DNA of 64,000 bases from Streptococcus pseudoporcinus LQ 940-04 (GTDB taxonomy: Bacteria > Bacillota > Bacilli > Lactobacillales > Streptococcaceae), in assembly GCF_000188035.1 (NCBI RefSeq), contig NZ_AEUY02000005.1, forward strand, positions 496,001 to 560,000, in the 5' to 3' direction. The position numbers and the translations under genes were made by a program. This document shows positions 26,178-35,403 of this stretch, piece after piece (the stretch's first letter is position 1; each line of letters starts with the position of its first letter). The notes beneath the pieces were generated by a model, which was not told the DNA's origin, did not search any database, and was given only the letters and a program-made list of their open reading frames with translations.

Positions 26178-27488
26178 TTAGCCATTTTGATTCTCAGCTG
26201 ATAGTTCATTTTGGTAGGCAATCTTATCTTGTATCTTAAAGAATGGGAAATAAATGACGGTAGACAAGACTAAAATAACCACTTGGACAAAGGCGCCCTG
26301 CCAACCACCTACCATAAAGCCGGATATGATTGCTGGAGTTGACCAAGGAAGTGTTACACCAGAAAATGGTTGCATAAATCCGATTGCGATAGAACCGTAG
26401 ACTAGAAGTGCTGCCAAAACGGGTACCAGAATAAAAGGTAAAAACATGACTGGATTCATGACAATTGGAAAACCAAAAACGACTGGTTCATTAACGTTAA
26501 AGAGTGCTGGAAATGCTGCAACTTTACCTAAAGCTTTATACTGCTTTGATTTAGAAGCAACTATCATGGCAATGACTAAACCACAAGTAATCCCTGAACC
26601 TGACAAAATTAAGAAGGAGTCCAAAAATTGCTGAGTCACAATGTGAGCACCATTGTCTAGGGTCAACTTATTTGCAGCTAGCAAGGCTTTATTAGCATCT
26701 AAGTTCGACAATAGTAAGGCCGTTACAATTCCGTTAACCACTGATTGTCCATGCACTCCAAACCACCACAAGAAAGAGATAAAGAAGGCAATACCAACCG
26801 CCCCATAAAGAGAGCCTGTGAGGCCTTGCAGTGGAACTTGTATCACTGAGTAAATCATCTCAATAAAGGTGCCGCCACCCGTAACAGCTTTCGCAACGAT
26901 GTAGACGAGCATCGATAAGGTAAAAATGACAAAGGCCGGAATCATGGCTTCAAATTGTTTGGAAATAGCTTGTGGCACTTGAGGAGGCATCTTTATGACA
27001 ATATGTCGGCGGATAAATTCAGTATATATAGCACCAACAACGAGACCAATGAGAATGGCACCAATAATGCCCTGCCCACCAAACCAGACCTTACTGATGG
27101 CATCCGCAATGGCTTCTCCCTTGGCTGGAATATAAGATGATTTCAATAAGATAAAAAATGCAGATAATGAGAGAACTCCCGCAGGCAATGGCTCAACACC
27201 AGCATTTTTAGCATAGGAATAGGCAATAGCAAAACAGGAAATCAGGCCCATAATAGCAAAAGTACCAGAGTAAACTTGCATGAACGGTTCTGTCCAGTTA
27301 GCACCAAATACCTTTGCAATAGCTTGGTTAACCCCTTGAAACGGTATCTGACCAACAATCAGAAAGAGACTCCCAACTACTGTTAAGGGCAAGATAGCAA
27401 GCATCCCATCCTTGAGGGCAATAATTCCCTTCATATTAACAAAGGTCATGATCGGAGCAATTATTTTTTGTGTATTTATCTTGGCCAT
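26178..27488 (-). CDS. PTS system, lactose/cellobiose-type EIIC permease
   Basis: 436 residues, about ten membrane helices, with the EIIC-Lac/Cel features PLTVVGSLFLIVGQIPF near residue 33, GVHGQSVVNGI near 243 and FNVNEPVVFGFPIVMNP near 330 (the N-E-P substrate-site motif). It forms a transporter with the separate EIIB and EIIA encoded just upstream. Family substrates are beta-glucosides and related disaccharides. Placed in a GRE locus it may carry an unusual substrate such as an amino-sugar or polyol. Confidence 0.9.
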   Translation of the reverse strand: MAKINTQKIIAPIMTFVNMKGIIALKDGMLAILPLTVVGSLFLIVGQIPFQGVNQAIAKVFGANWTEPFMQVYSGTFAIMGLISCFAIAYSYAKNAGVEPLPAGVLSLSAFFILLKSSYIPAKGEAIADAISKVWFGGQGIIGAILIGLVVGAIYTEFIRRHIVIKMPPQVPQAISKQFEAMIPAFVIFTLSMLVYIVAKAVTGGGTFIEMIYSVIQVPLQGLTGSLYGAVGIAFFISFLWWFGVHGQSVVNGIVTALLLSNLDANKALLAANKLTLDNGAHIVTQQFLDSFLILSGSGITCGLVIAMIVASKSKQYKALGKVAAFPALFNVNEPVVFGFPIVMNPVMFLPFILVPVLAALLVYGSIAIGFMQPFSGVTLPWSTPAIISGFMVGGWQGAFVQVVILVLSTVIYFPFFKIQDKIAYQNELSAENQNG

Positions 27489-27497
27489 TATAGACTC

Positions 27498-27806
27498 CTA
27501 TCTTTTAACAAGACTCAAGGCTAAGTCAAGCACTTTTTCACCATCTAACATGCCGTAATCAGCCATTGGGATAACTGCAATTGGGATACCATGTTCTTGG
27601 CAAATAGCTTCTGAACTTTCTAAAGTGTAAGAGACTTGGGGACCCAAAAGAGCGACATCAATCTGAGGAGCATAATCGGCGAGTTTTCCTTGAGAATAGG
27701 CATCTATCTGACAGTCTATTCCCCTTTTTTCAGCTGCTACCTTCATATTATTAACCAGCATCCCTGTAGAAAAACCTGCTGCACAAAACAATCCAATCTT
27801 AATCAT
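27498..27806 (-). CDS. PTS system, lactose/cellobiose-type EIIB component
   Basis: 102 residues. The phosphocysteine at position 8 (FCAAGFSTGML) is the P-loop-like site of EIIB-Lac/Cel. It passes phosphate from EIIA (27835-28155) to the sugar in EIIC, nine bases downstream. Confidence 0.9.
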   Translation of the reverse strand: MIKIGLFCAAGFSTGMLVNNMKVAAEKRGIDCQIDAYSQGKLADYAPQIDVALLGPQVSYTLESSEAICQEHGIPIAVIPMADYGMLDGEKVLDLALSLVKR

Positions 27807-27834
27807 TTTTTATCTCCTTTAGTTATTTTCAAAC

Positions 27835-28155
27835 CTATTTAGTTGCTAATTCTTTCCGAAGGTCAATAATTTCTTTAATCAAATTAATTTCAGTAATAGT
27901 TGTCATCAAGTGATCTTGCGAGTGGACAAATAAGGCAGATATATCTGATTTTGTGCCACTAGCTTCCTGAGCTAAGAACTGGGTTTGCAAATTATGTGCT
28001 TCCAGCAAGGCATCGTCAGCAAGTGCTATTTCACGCTCACTATTTTCATAGTCCTTAGATTTTGCAAACTTCAACGCTTGATAAATATGTTGCTTAGCAT
28101 CTCCAGCATTTAAAATTAAACCCATAATGATTTGATCAGGTACAATTAACTCCAT
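27835..28155 (-). CDS. PTS system, lactose/cellobiose-type EIIA component
   Basis: 106 residues, all-helical EIIA-Lac fold. The phosphorylated histidine is in LFVHSQDHLMT near residue 79, with the conserved upstream pattern DAKQHIYQAL. It is the first gene of the PTS unit IIA-IIB-IIC, starting behind AAGGAGAT, and gets its phosphate from HPr. Confidence 0.9.
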   Translation of the reverse strand: MELIVPDQIIMGLILNAGDAKQHIYQALKFAKSKDYENSEREIALADDALLEAHNLQTQFLAQEASGTKSDISALFVHSQDHLMTTITEINLIKEIIDLRKELATK

Positions 28156-28215
28156 TGATTTATCTCCTTACCTTAGTTTGTAGTAGCTTTCTTTTGAAAG
28201 TGTCACAGTTGCAAT

Positions 28216-28229
28216 TGTAACCGTTTTCC
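28216..28229 (-). promoter_or_regulatory. Possible cre (CcpA) site of the PTS/GRE locus
   Basis: TGTAACCGTTTTCC matches the cre consensus at 12 of 14 positions and lies about 60-75 bp upstream of the EIIA start. Weaker than the site at 15059-15072, hence the low confidence. Confidence 0.35.
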
Positions 28230-28299
28230 TTTCGTCTATAGTTTTATTCTAGCATTTTTATCATTAGGGTCAATGCCTATCGTGCCATCTTTTTATTTG

Positions 28300-28313
28300 T
28301 GCACTTTTGTGCA
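28300..28313. promoter_or_regulatory. Palindromic operator TGCAC-N4-GTGCA (PTS promoter)
   Basis: Perfect inverted repeat TGCACTTTTGTGCA, 145 bp upstream of the EIIA gene in a 305-bp gene-free stretch (28156-28460). Same arms as the site at 26083-26096. SorC- or DeoR-family regulators encoded beside it are the candidates. A half site TTTTGCACAAG follows near 28409. Confidence 0.55.
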
Positions 28314-28417
28314 GTATTGATTAATAATCCATTATAGTAGCACTAAATGTCTAATAGCAGGGCAGATATAAGGCTATACTAATGCTAACAAGTATGAATA
28401 AAGGAGTCTTTTGCACA

Positions 28418-28447
28418 AGAAAAAAGTCCTGATTAGCATCAAGACTT
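28418..28447 (-). terminator. Terminator of the deoR-sorC regulator operon
   Basis: Ten-base-pair stem AAGTCTTGAT / ATCAGGACTT with one mismatch and a four-base loop, then TTTTTTC on the minus strand, 14 bases after the SorC-family stop. Confidence 0.75.
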
Positions 28448-28460
28448 AGGATTTACTTCT

Positions 28461-29444
28461 TTAGCAAAAGGGTTTGACATTTTCGGTGTCACCATCTAGC
28501 TCTAACACACGCATTAAGGTCTCTTTATCCGTTACCAAATAGTTAATAAAACCCGCCTTTAGAGCTGCTAAGATGGCTTTTGCCTTATAACTTCCCCTTG
28601 CAACCGCCAAGGTTTTTGGCACCTGCTCCAACTGTTTGAGGGAAATACCTATCGTTCGTTCCTGCAAACCTCTGTAAACAGGATTGCCGTACTGATCAAA
28701 GAAACGACAACAAACTTCGCCTACCGCCTCTTCCTTTTTTAACTGTTCAAAATCAGCAGCCGTTAACAAATCGAGCCATTGACTTTCTTCACCGCTATTA
28801 GCTTCACCACCGATTCCAACGATAGCTAAATCAAGGTGATTCCAACTCTCTAACAACCTCTCAAAATATTTAGACTGTAATATTCCCCTAGTGAGCTCCT
28901 TATTTTCCTGTACAGCCATAGCATTAATAAAGGTGCTCTTCCCACGAAAAACCCGAGCCAGACGATAAACTAAGGTATTAACATGGAACTGAACATTAAT
29001 ATGGCTAGGCCCACCTGCAAGTGGACACACAGAAATACCAGTCATGGACTTGGGATCCAGCTCATCAATCACGCTGGATAAGGTTGCTCCCCAAGAAACC
29101 CCAATTTTATCGCCATCTCTGACAGTATTACGCAATACTTCAGCTGCTGTTCTAGCAACCTTACTGCGGGTACTGGCCAGGCTATCATCTGGATCATTTG
29201 GCACAATATCAATTTTTTCCAAGCCATATTTTTGCCGAACATACTCTTCTAAACCAAACAAATTAGGATCATAATCCGCAATCTCAATGCGAACGACACC
29301 CTCTTTTTTAGCCTTTGCCAGCATACGACTAACAGTTGTACGATAAATCCCCGTCTCCTCAGCAATCTGTGTCTGACTTTTCCCCTCAACATAAAACAAG
29401 TAAGCCAGCTTAGCCAGCATGCGCCGTTTTTCTTCTCTCATCAT
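28461..29444 (-). CDS. SorC/DeoR-type transcriptional regulator with sugar-binding domain
   Basis: About 327 residues; the start could be the ATG at 29444, the next ATG at 29441, or a GTG at 29456, none with a clear ribosome site, so coupling to the upstream DeoR gene (stop at 29459) is likely. N-terminal helix-turn-helix (KSQTQIAEETGIYRTTVSRML) followed by the large SorC effector domain (GDKIGVSWGATLSSVID and a GGPSHINVQFHVN segment). This family binds phosphorylated sugars and can repress or activate. It should control the PTS and GRE genes. Confidence 0.88.
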   Translation of the reverse strand: MMREEKRRMLAKLAYLFYVEGKSQTQIAEETGIYRTTVSRMLAKAKKEGVVRIEIADYDPNLFGLEEYVRQKYGLEKIDIVPNDPDDSLASTRSKVARTAAEVLRNTVRDGDKIGVSWGATLSSVIDELDPKSMTGISVCPLAGGPSHINVQFHVNTLVYRLARVFRGKSTFINAMAVQENKELTRGILQSKYFERLLESWNHLDLAIVGIGGEANSGEESQWLDLLTAADFEQLKKEEAVGEVCCRFFDQYGNPVYRGLQERTIGISLKQLEQVPKTLAVARGSYKAKAILAALKAGFINYLVTDKETLMRVLELDGDTENVKPFC

Positions 29445-29458
29445 AGACACCCACACTA

Positions 29459-30202
29459 TCAGACATAGTCTAAAATAATCCCAAAGGAGTTTAGCAATTG
29501 TTGACTCTCTTTATCAAGGTTTTGATCAGTTATAACACGCCCCACACGGTCAAGGCTGAGCTGCTGAACCAAGCTAGCTTTTAAAAATTTGCTAGAATCA
29601 GTCAGAATAATCATTTCTTCTGCCACATCAGCCATGTATTGCACACTTTCACAACGCATCATGTCTTTACACATAAAACCAATCTTAGGACTAAAGCCAT
29701 CGGTTCCCGCAAAAACCCGATCAACATGAAAAAGATCAACCATCTGTTTCAGCAAAGGACCAACCGTCACCTCAGAATTAGGCTGATAATTACCCCCCAG
29801 CAGAATAATCTGACAGGAATCATACTGTCTCAGGAAATTGGCAATAAAACAAGAATTGGTAATGATTTTAATGTTTCGTTTAGTCTGACAAAGAACCTCA
29901 GCCAATAAGGCACAAGTTGAACCTGACTCAATCATAATCGTCTCATTATCTTGAACCAATTCAGCGGCTTTTTCCGCTATCTTTCGTTTAATATTGTAGT
30001 TGTAGGACAGGCGCACATTTAAGTCATCACCACTATTTAAGACAGCATAACCATGTTCTCGATGCAAGAGCCCTTTACTTTCTAACTTATCTAAATCTTT
30101 TCGAATTGTTACTTTCGAAACCCCTAAACCTTTTGATAAACTATTAACATCAATACGTTTATGGTCAGAAACTAGTTGAATGATTTTCTCTAATCTGTTC
30201 AT
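29459..30202 (-). CDS. DeoR-family transcriptional regulator
   Basis: 247 residues, start ATG 30202 behind GAGGTG with TATAAT upstream. N-terminal DeoR helix-turn-helix (KRIDVNSLSKGLGVSKVTIRKDL, two pieces joined here only to residue 33) and C-terminal DeoRC sensor with the ESGSTCALLAEVL and GTDGFSPKIGF motifs, which bind a sugar phosphate. It is divergent from the activase gene, and a TTACG repeat pair lies between them, which makes it the probable repressor of activase and GRE genes. Confidence 0.88.
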   Translation of the reverse strand: MNRLEKIIQLVSDHKRIDVNSLSKGLGVSKVTIRKDLDKLESKGLLHREHGYAVLNSGDDLNVRLSYNYNIKRKIAEKAAELVQDNETIMIESGSTCALLAEVLCQTKRNIKIITNSCFIANFLRQYDSCQIILLGGNYQPNSEVTVGPLLKQMVDLFHVDRVFAGTDGFSPKIGFMCKDMMRCESVQYMADVAEEMIILTDSSKFLKASLVQQLSLDRVGRVITDQNLDKESQQLLNSFGIILDYV

Positions 30203-30259
30203 TATTCACCTCATCTTCTATTATATCAGGTTTCCCAGGAAATGAAAAAAGAAAGTAAC

Positions 30260-30292
30260 TTACGAACGTAATTGATTTATTTACGTTTATCT
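30260..30292 (+). promoter_or_regulatory. Direct-repeat operator in the activase promoter
   Basis: TTACGAACGTAA (30260-30271, itself palindromic) and TTACGTTTATCT (30281-30292) are 21 bp apart and lie over the -35 zone of the activase promoter; TATGAT at about 30295 serves as -10. Same motif and spacing as 25985-26017. Confidence 0.55.
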
Positions 30293-30327
30293 GCTATGAT
30301 TAAAGTATTAGGAAAGGATTTTGAACG

Positions 30328-31101
30328 ATGACAGAATCAGGTATGGTTTTTAATATTCAGCACTTTAGTATCCACGATGGCCCTGGTATCCGGACAACCG
30401 TCTTTTTAAAAGGCTGTCCCCTGCGTTGCCCCTGGTGCGCTAATCCCGAATCACAAAAAAAGCAACCCGAGCAAATGCTTAAAGCAGATGGTCAAACCTA
30501 TGAGACCGTTGGTGAAGTCAAGACCGTTGACATGGTCATCGAGGAGGTCTTAAAAGATGTGGACTTTTATGAAGAATCAGGCGGAGGCCTAACCTTATCA
30601 GGTGGCGAAATTTTTGCCCAGTATGAGTTTGCAAAGGCCATTCTCAAAGCCGCAAAAGAAAAAGGCCTGCATACTGCCATTGAAACAACAGCTTATGCTA
30701 AACATGAGCAATTTGTTGATCTGATACAGTATGTGGATTTTATCTACACAGACTTAAAGCACTATAACCAACTGAGGCACCGCAAAATGACAGGTGTCGC
30801 CAATGAGCTGATTATCAAAAACATTCATTACGCCTTTGAAATAGGAAAAGAGATCGTCTTGAGAATTCCTGTCATTCCTAATTTCAATGATTCCTTAGAA
30901 GATGCCCAAGCCTTCTCAGAACTCTTTAATCAGTTACAAATCAATGAAGTCCAATTATTGCCTTTCCATCAATTCGGTGAAAATAAATACAAACTTCTCG
31001 GTCGAGACTACCAAATGGCGGAAGTACCAGCCTATCATCCTGAGGATTTAGAAGATTACCGCCAAGTTTTCCTCCAACATCAAATCCATTGTTATTTTTA
31101 G
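30328..31101 (+). CDS. Glycyl-radical enzyme activating enzyme (radical SAM)
   Basis: 257 residues, start behind AGGAAAGG. The radical-SAM cluster motif is GCPLRCPWCANPE near residue 31 (C-x3-C-x2-C), with the GGE motif in LTLSGGEIFAQ near 90. It uses S-adenosylmethionine and a [4Fe-4S] cluster to place the radical on the glycine of the GRE at 23554-25971. No ferredoxin-like insert with extra cysteines is seen, so it resembles the short PFL-activase type rather than the longer dehydratase-activase type. It is transcribed divergently from the regulators. Confidence 0.92.
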   Translation: MTESGMVFNIQHFSIHDGPGIRTTVFLKGCPLRCPWCANPESQKKQPEQMLKADGQTYETVGEVKTVDMVIEEVLKDVDFYEESGGGLTLSGGEIFAQYEFAKAILKAAKEKGLHTAIETTAYAKHEQFVDLIQYVDFIYTDLKHYNQLRHRKMTGVANELIIKNIHYAFEIGKEIVLRIPVIPNFNDSLEDAQAFSELFNQLQINEVQLLPFHQFGENKYKLLGRDYQMAEVPAYHPEDLEDYRQVFLQHQIHCYF

Positions 31102-31106
31102 CAAGC

Positions 31107-31148
31107 AAAAAGTATCCATCCAATGTTATTTCTGGTGGATACTTTTTT
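31107..31148. terminator. Bidirectional terminator between the activase gene and the V-ATPase operon
   Basis: Stem AAAAAGTATCCA / TGGATACTTTTT, with A and T runs on both arms, between convergent genes. Confidence 0.8.
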
Positions 31149-31186
31149 AGTCATAAGAGATTGCACACTGTTTCTAACTGGCCTAT

Positions 31187-31819
31187 TTAGAAAGACTTAG
31201 GATTGTTCACTTTCATAATACGAACCAAGTGAGATCTTTCAGCTTCTTCAAGTTTTAATTCAATGTAATGAATGGTCTCTATCAGCTGAGGGATAATGGC
31301 GTGTTCTAAGCCGTTAACGCGTCGACGCGTTTTTTCAATATCATCAGCCATCAACTGACACTGTTTTTCAACTTCAGCCAACCTTAGCAGCGGCTGCAAA
31401 AGCTTTTCCATATTCTGAATCGTTTGATCCATTTCACTATTTGACGCCAAAAAGCTATAGGAAACAGTCGCTTCTCCCTTATCCATTTCTTCCTGAATAT
31501 GGTATTTAGGAACATGGACACTCATAATATTATCTACCTCTATATAAAGCGAGAGATCATGAACCGGAATGGAAAACAATTCTTCAACGATAGCATTATT
31601 CTCAAGGGATTTTGCTAAAACAAAGGTTTGCATATTCTCAATTAAACAGGCTTCAACCTGGCGTCTGAGCTTATCGTTTTCACGTATTAAATCAACAAAA
31701 TGATGCATCAGTTCATCGCGCTTATCTTTTAGAAGCTTGTGGCCTCTTTTAGCAGTCCTCAACCGTTTTTTTAAGGAATTGAGTTCCATTCGTGTTGGTT
31801 TAACATTTAATCTTGACAT
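31187..31819 (-). CDS. ntpD: V-type ATPase subunit D
   Basis: 210 residues, almost entirely helical. N-terminal [30 protein letters not shown] (only partly quoted by family: PTR-x-EL, K-R-GH-LLK-KRD) and a C-terminal [13 protein letters not shown] segment identify subunit D, the central rotor stalk that carries torque from the A3B3 head to the K ring. Last gene of the operon, 60 bases behind ntpB. Confidence 0.93.
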   Translation of the reverse strand: MSRLNVKPTRMELNSLKKRLRTAKRGHKLLKDKRDELMHHFVDLIRENDKLRRQVEACLIENMQTFVLAKSLENNAIVEELFSIPVHDLSLYIEVDNIMSVHVPKYHIQEEMDKGEATVSYSFLASNSEMDQTIQNMEKLLQPLLRLAEVEKQCQLMADDIEKTRRRVNGLEHAIIPQLIETIHYIELKLEEAERSHLVRIMKVNNPKSF

Positions 31820-31878
31820 CTCATCATAAACCTTTCTCTAAGATAGCATAGTCTCAATAAACCACCCCTGAGTCCAAA

Positions 31879-33261
31879 CTAGTCAACTTTTCCTAAATAG
31901 TGATCAATCACCTCAGCTTTAATCCGCTTCAATTCGGTCCTTGGTAAGATAGAGAGAAGTTCCCAACCCAAGTTGAGGCTTTCTTCAATGGACCGATTTT
32001 GCGTGAAACCTTGATTAATGTATCTTTCTTCAAATTGGTTGGTAAAAGCCACATATAATTTATCAGTGTCTGATAAAGCTGATTCTCCAAGAACAATAGC
32101 CAATTCTTTTGCTTGCTTACCTTGGGCATAGGCTGCAAAAAGTTGATTCATGGTTGCGGCATGGTCTGCTCTCGTCTTCCCTTCTCCAGAACCCTTATCC
32201 TTTAGACGGGACAAGGAAGGAAGAATATCAATAGGCGGCTCCAAACCACTATTATAAAGCGCATGTGACAGAATAATCTGACCTTCAGTGATATAGCCTG
32301 TTAAATCTGGGATTGGGTGGGTAATGTCATCTTCAGGCATGGTCAAAATAGGGATTTGGGTCACCGACCCTGCTTTGCCCACTAGACGGCCAGCCCGCTC
32401 ATATAGGGTCGACAAATTGGTATAAAGATAGCCTGGGTAACCACGGCGACCGGGAACCTCGCGTCTTGCTGCCGAAATTTCCCTCAAAGCCTCACAATAA
32501 TTTGTCATATCTGTCATAATCACAAGCACGTGCATATTCTTTTCATAGGCCAAATATTCCGCCGTTGTTAAAGCGATCCGAGGAGTTGCAATTCTCTCAA
32601 TAGCAGGATCATTGGCCAAATTAATAAAGAGAACAGAGCGGCTAATAGCACCTGTTTTGCGGAGATCTTCCATGAAAAATTCAGCTTCTTCAAAGGTGAT
32701 TCCAATGGCCGCAAAGACAACAGCAAATTTGCCATCATCACCTAACACAGTTGCTTGACGCGCAATTTGTGCAGCCAATTCATTATGAGGTAGACCAGAA
32801 CCCGAGAAAACAGGCAATTTTTGCCCACGGACCAGAGTATTGAGGTGATCAATAGCTGAAATACCAGTCTGGATAAACTCATCCGGATAATCACGCGAAA
32901 TCGGATTAATAGCTTGGCCATCAATATCCAAGAATTTTTCAGCTATTAATTCTGGGCCACCGTCAAGCGGTTTTCCCATGCCGTCAAATATCCTTCCAAC
33001 CATATCTTCCGAAACGGCAAGCTCTAAGGGGTGACCCGTAAAGCGGACTTTTGATTTTGCCAAGTTAATGCCGCTAGAGCCCTCAAAGAGCTGAACCACG
33101 GCCTTATCATGATGAACTTCTAAAACTTGACCCTGACGCTTGTCACCATTTTGCATTGTGATGTTAACCAACTCGTTATAGTGGACACCCGAAACCTGAT
33201 CAACAATCATTAAGGGCCCAACCACTTCACTAACTGTCCGGTATTCTTTGATGTGCGCCAT
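31879..33261 (-). CDS. ntpB: V-type ATPase subunit B
   Basis: 460 residues from ATG 33261, eight bases after GGAGG; a GTG three codons upstream overlaps that site. Non-catalytic head subunit: [34 protein letters not shown] (a P-loop without the usual GKT, normal for subunit B) and [13 protein letters not shown]. Forms the alternating A3B3 ring. It overlaps the end of ntpA. Confidence 0.95.
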   Translation of the reverse strand: MAHIKEYRTVSEVVGPLMIVDQVSGVHYNELVNITMQNGDKRQGQVLEVHHDKAVVQLFEGSSGINLAKSKVRFTGHPLELAVSEDMVGRIFDGMGKPLDGGPELIAEKFLDIDGQAINPISRDYPDEFIQTGISAIDHLNTLVRGQKLPVFSGSGLPHNELAAQIARQATVLGDDGKFAVVFAAIGITFEEAEFFMEDLRKTGAISRSVLFINLANDPAIERIATPRIALTTAEYLAYEKNMHVLVIMTDMTNYCEALREISAARREVPGRRGYPGYLYTNLSTLYERAGRLVGKAGSVTQIPILTMPEDDITHPIPDLTGYITEGQIILSHALYNSGLEPPIDILPSLSRLKDKGSGEGKTRADHAATMNQLFAAYAQGKQAKELAIVLGESALSDTDKLYVAFTNQFEERYINQGFTQNRSIEESLNLGWELLSILPRTELKRIKAEVIDHYLGKVD

Positions 33262-33262
33262 C

Positions 33263-35038
33263 TCAGACACCTCCCTTCTCTAAAATTGCTTTGATAGAAG
33301 CTTTAATCTCAAGGCCTATCTCCTCTATCTGATTACTATTTTCCTCAAGAATAAACTTGCTTCGGGCCATTCGATCACGAAGATCAAGCGTCCCCTCCAT
33401 AATTTCTGAAAAATAGGCGCCTAATTGCAAAGCTTTGCTGGCTTCTTCTTTAAACAATAAGATATTAGTAAGCATAGCAGCTTGCTTGCTAAAGGAACTG
33501 AATGTATCAGCTGAATCAAAGGCATTTTGTTGCAAATAATCTTCGCGGATTTGTCTGGCAATAGCCAAGGTTAAACGATCTTGCTCAGATAAAGAGTCCA
33601 TACCCACTAGTCGGACAATTTCTTCCAAACGTGATTCCTCTTGGAGGATTGCCATCGCTTCTCTCACTTTTTGAGGCCAATCTGCCTCTTGATGTTGGCA
33701 GATATACCGTCCAACCTCATCTTTATAAAGTGAATAAGAGGTCAGCCAATTAATGGCCGGAAAATGCCGTCTTTGCGCCAATGGAGCATCTAAGCCCCAA
33801 AAAACTTTAACAATTCTCAGAGTATTTTGGGTGACCGGCTCTGAAATATCGCCACCAGGAGGTGACACCGCCCCAATAGCCGTAATGGACCCTTCACGCG
33901 CATCGCTTCCTAGGAGTCTAAAACGGCCTGCACGTTCATAATATTCCGCAATTCGGCTACCAAGATAGGCAGGATACCCTTCATCACCAGGCATCTCCTC
34001 TAAACGACCGGATATCTCCCGCAAAGCCTCTGCCCATCTAGAAGTAGAATCAGCCATAATGGCAACTGAATAGCCCATATCACGGAAATATTCCGCAATG
34101 GTAATGCCAGTGTAGATAGAGGCTTCCCGAGCTGCTACTGGCATATTAGAGGTATTGGCAATTAAGACTGTCCTTTCCATAATGGACTGACCAGTCGTGG
34201 GATCAATCAATTCAGGAAATTCATTCAAGACGTCCGTCATTTCATTACCACGTTCACCACAACCAACGTAAATAACAATATCCACATTGGCAAATTTGGC
34301 TATTTGGTGCTGAACAACTGTTTTTCCTGCCCCAAAAGGACCGGGAACTGCCGCAGCACCACCCTTAGTCACAGGAAAGAAAGTATCAATAACACGCTGC
34401 CCCGTCACCAGAGGTTCCATCGGAATGAGTTTCTGTTTGGTTGGCCGATTTTTTCTCACCGGCCATTTCTGCATTAAAGTCCCTTGGTAAACAGTCCCGT
34501 CATCTTGTCTAATCTCATAAACAATATCATCAACAGTAAAATCACCAGAGTGAATGGCAATCAACTCCCCTGAAACCTGATAAGGAAGCATAATCCGATG
34601 CTCAACAACCCCTGTTTCTTGGACGTAACCGACAATATCACCAGCCACAAGCTGACAACCGGGTTGGACAGTCGCCACAAAAGTCCATAAGCGTTCCCTG
34701 TCTAGACTCGGAATATGAATCCCCCGTAATAAAAAATCACTCTGAGTTGTCTTTTGGTAACGTTCCAAAGGCCTTTGAATACCATCAAACATCTCGGCTA
34801 ATAAGCCCGGACCCAATTCCACAGATAAGGGTTCACCGGTCGTCACTACAGGTTCACCAGGACCAACCCCTGACGTTTCTTCATAGACTTGGATAGACGC
34901 ATAATCTTTTCGCATTTCGATAATTTCGCCGATAAGTCCGAGCTTACCGACCCGACAGATATCTTGAATATTAGCTTCTGCCATGCCCGATGCAACCACA
35001 AGAGGACCTGAAACTTTTATGATTTTTCCTTGGCTCAA
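33263..35038 (-). CDS. ntpA: V-type ATPase catalytic subunit A
   Basis: 591 residues. The start codon is TTG, placed six bases after AAGGAG, and gives the expected N-terminus (M)[14 protein letters not shown]. Catalytic P-loop [12 protein letters not shown] near residue 233, [15 protein letters not shown] after it and the A-specific non-homologous insert before it. It hydrolyses or makes ATP in the cytoplasmic head. In streptococci and enterococci this enzyme pumps sodium out of the cell. Confidence 0.95.
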   Translation of the reverse strand: MSQGKIIKVSGPLVVASGMAEANIQDICRVGKLGLIGEIIEMRKDYASIQVYEETSGVGPGEPVVTTGEPLSVELGPGLLAEMFDGIQRPLERYQKTTQSDFLLRGIHIPSLDRERLWTFVATVQPGCQLVAGDIVGYVQETGVVEHRIMLPYQVSGELIAIHSGDFTVDDIVYEIRQDDGTVYQGTLMQKWPVRKNRPTKQKLIPMEPLVTGQRVIDTFFPVTKGGAAAVPGPFGAGKTVVQHQIAKFANVDIVIYVGCGERGNEMTDVLNEFPELIDPTTGQSIMERTVLIANTSNMPVAAREASIYTGITIAEYFRDMGYSVAIMADSTSRWAEALREISGRLEEMPGDEGYPAYLGSRIAEYYERAGRFRLLGSDAREGSITAIGAVSPPGGDISEPVTQNTLRIVKVFWGLDAPLAQRRHFPAINWLTSYSLYKDEVGRYICQHQEADWPQKVREAMAILQEESRLEEIVRLVGMDSLSEQDRLTLAIARQIREDYLQQNAFDSADTFSSFSKQAAMLTNILLFKEEASKALQLGAYFSEIMEGTLDLRDRMARSKFILEENSNQIEEIGLEIKASIKAILEKGGV

Positions 35039-35082
35039 CTTCTTCTCCTTCTTACTATTTTCTCACAATCTTATACAACACT

Positions 35083-35403
35083 TTATAAGATATTCTGCCC
35101 AACAGCTCTTTCAACACGCTCCTGAAGCCTAGTTAAAGCAAGCCTTTCTTTTTGCTTATAACTTGGCAGTAAAATAATGGCTGGCGTCAGTTCCTTATCA
35201 TAATGTGCTATCGTCTCCGGGATAAGCTGCGCAATATCTTCTGTTACATAAATGATGCCAAAGTTAGCTTTAGCTAACTGGCGTAAGGTCTTCCTTGCTT
35301 CTTGCGCTTCAATAACTGGGAAAGTCTGAAAACCAATCATATGAAAGGGTAGAATCAAATCCCGGTTTCCCACAACAGCAATTTTATAGGTCTTAGTAGT
35401 CAT
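35083..35403 (-). CDS. V-type ATPase subunit F (NtpG in E. hirae naming)
   Basis: 106 residues, small alpha/beta protein starting YKIAVVGNRDLILPFHMIGF and with the FGIIYVTEDIAQLIPE motif of subunit F, the rotor subunit bound to D. It overlaps the subunit C gene by 11 bases. The name varies: ntpG in Enterococcus hirae, ntpF in several annotations. Confidence 0.92.
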   Translation of the reverse strand: MTTKTYKIAVVGNRDLILPFHMIGFQTFPVIEAQEARKTLRQLAKANFGIIYVTEDIAQLIPETIAHYDKELTPAIILLPSYKQKERLALTRLQERVERAVGQNIL

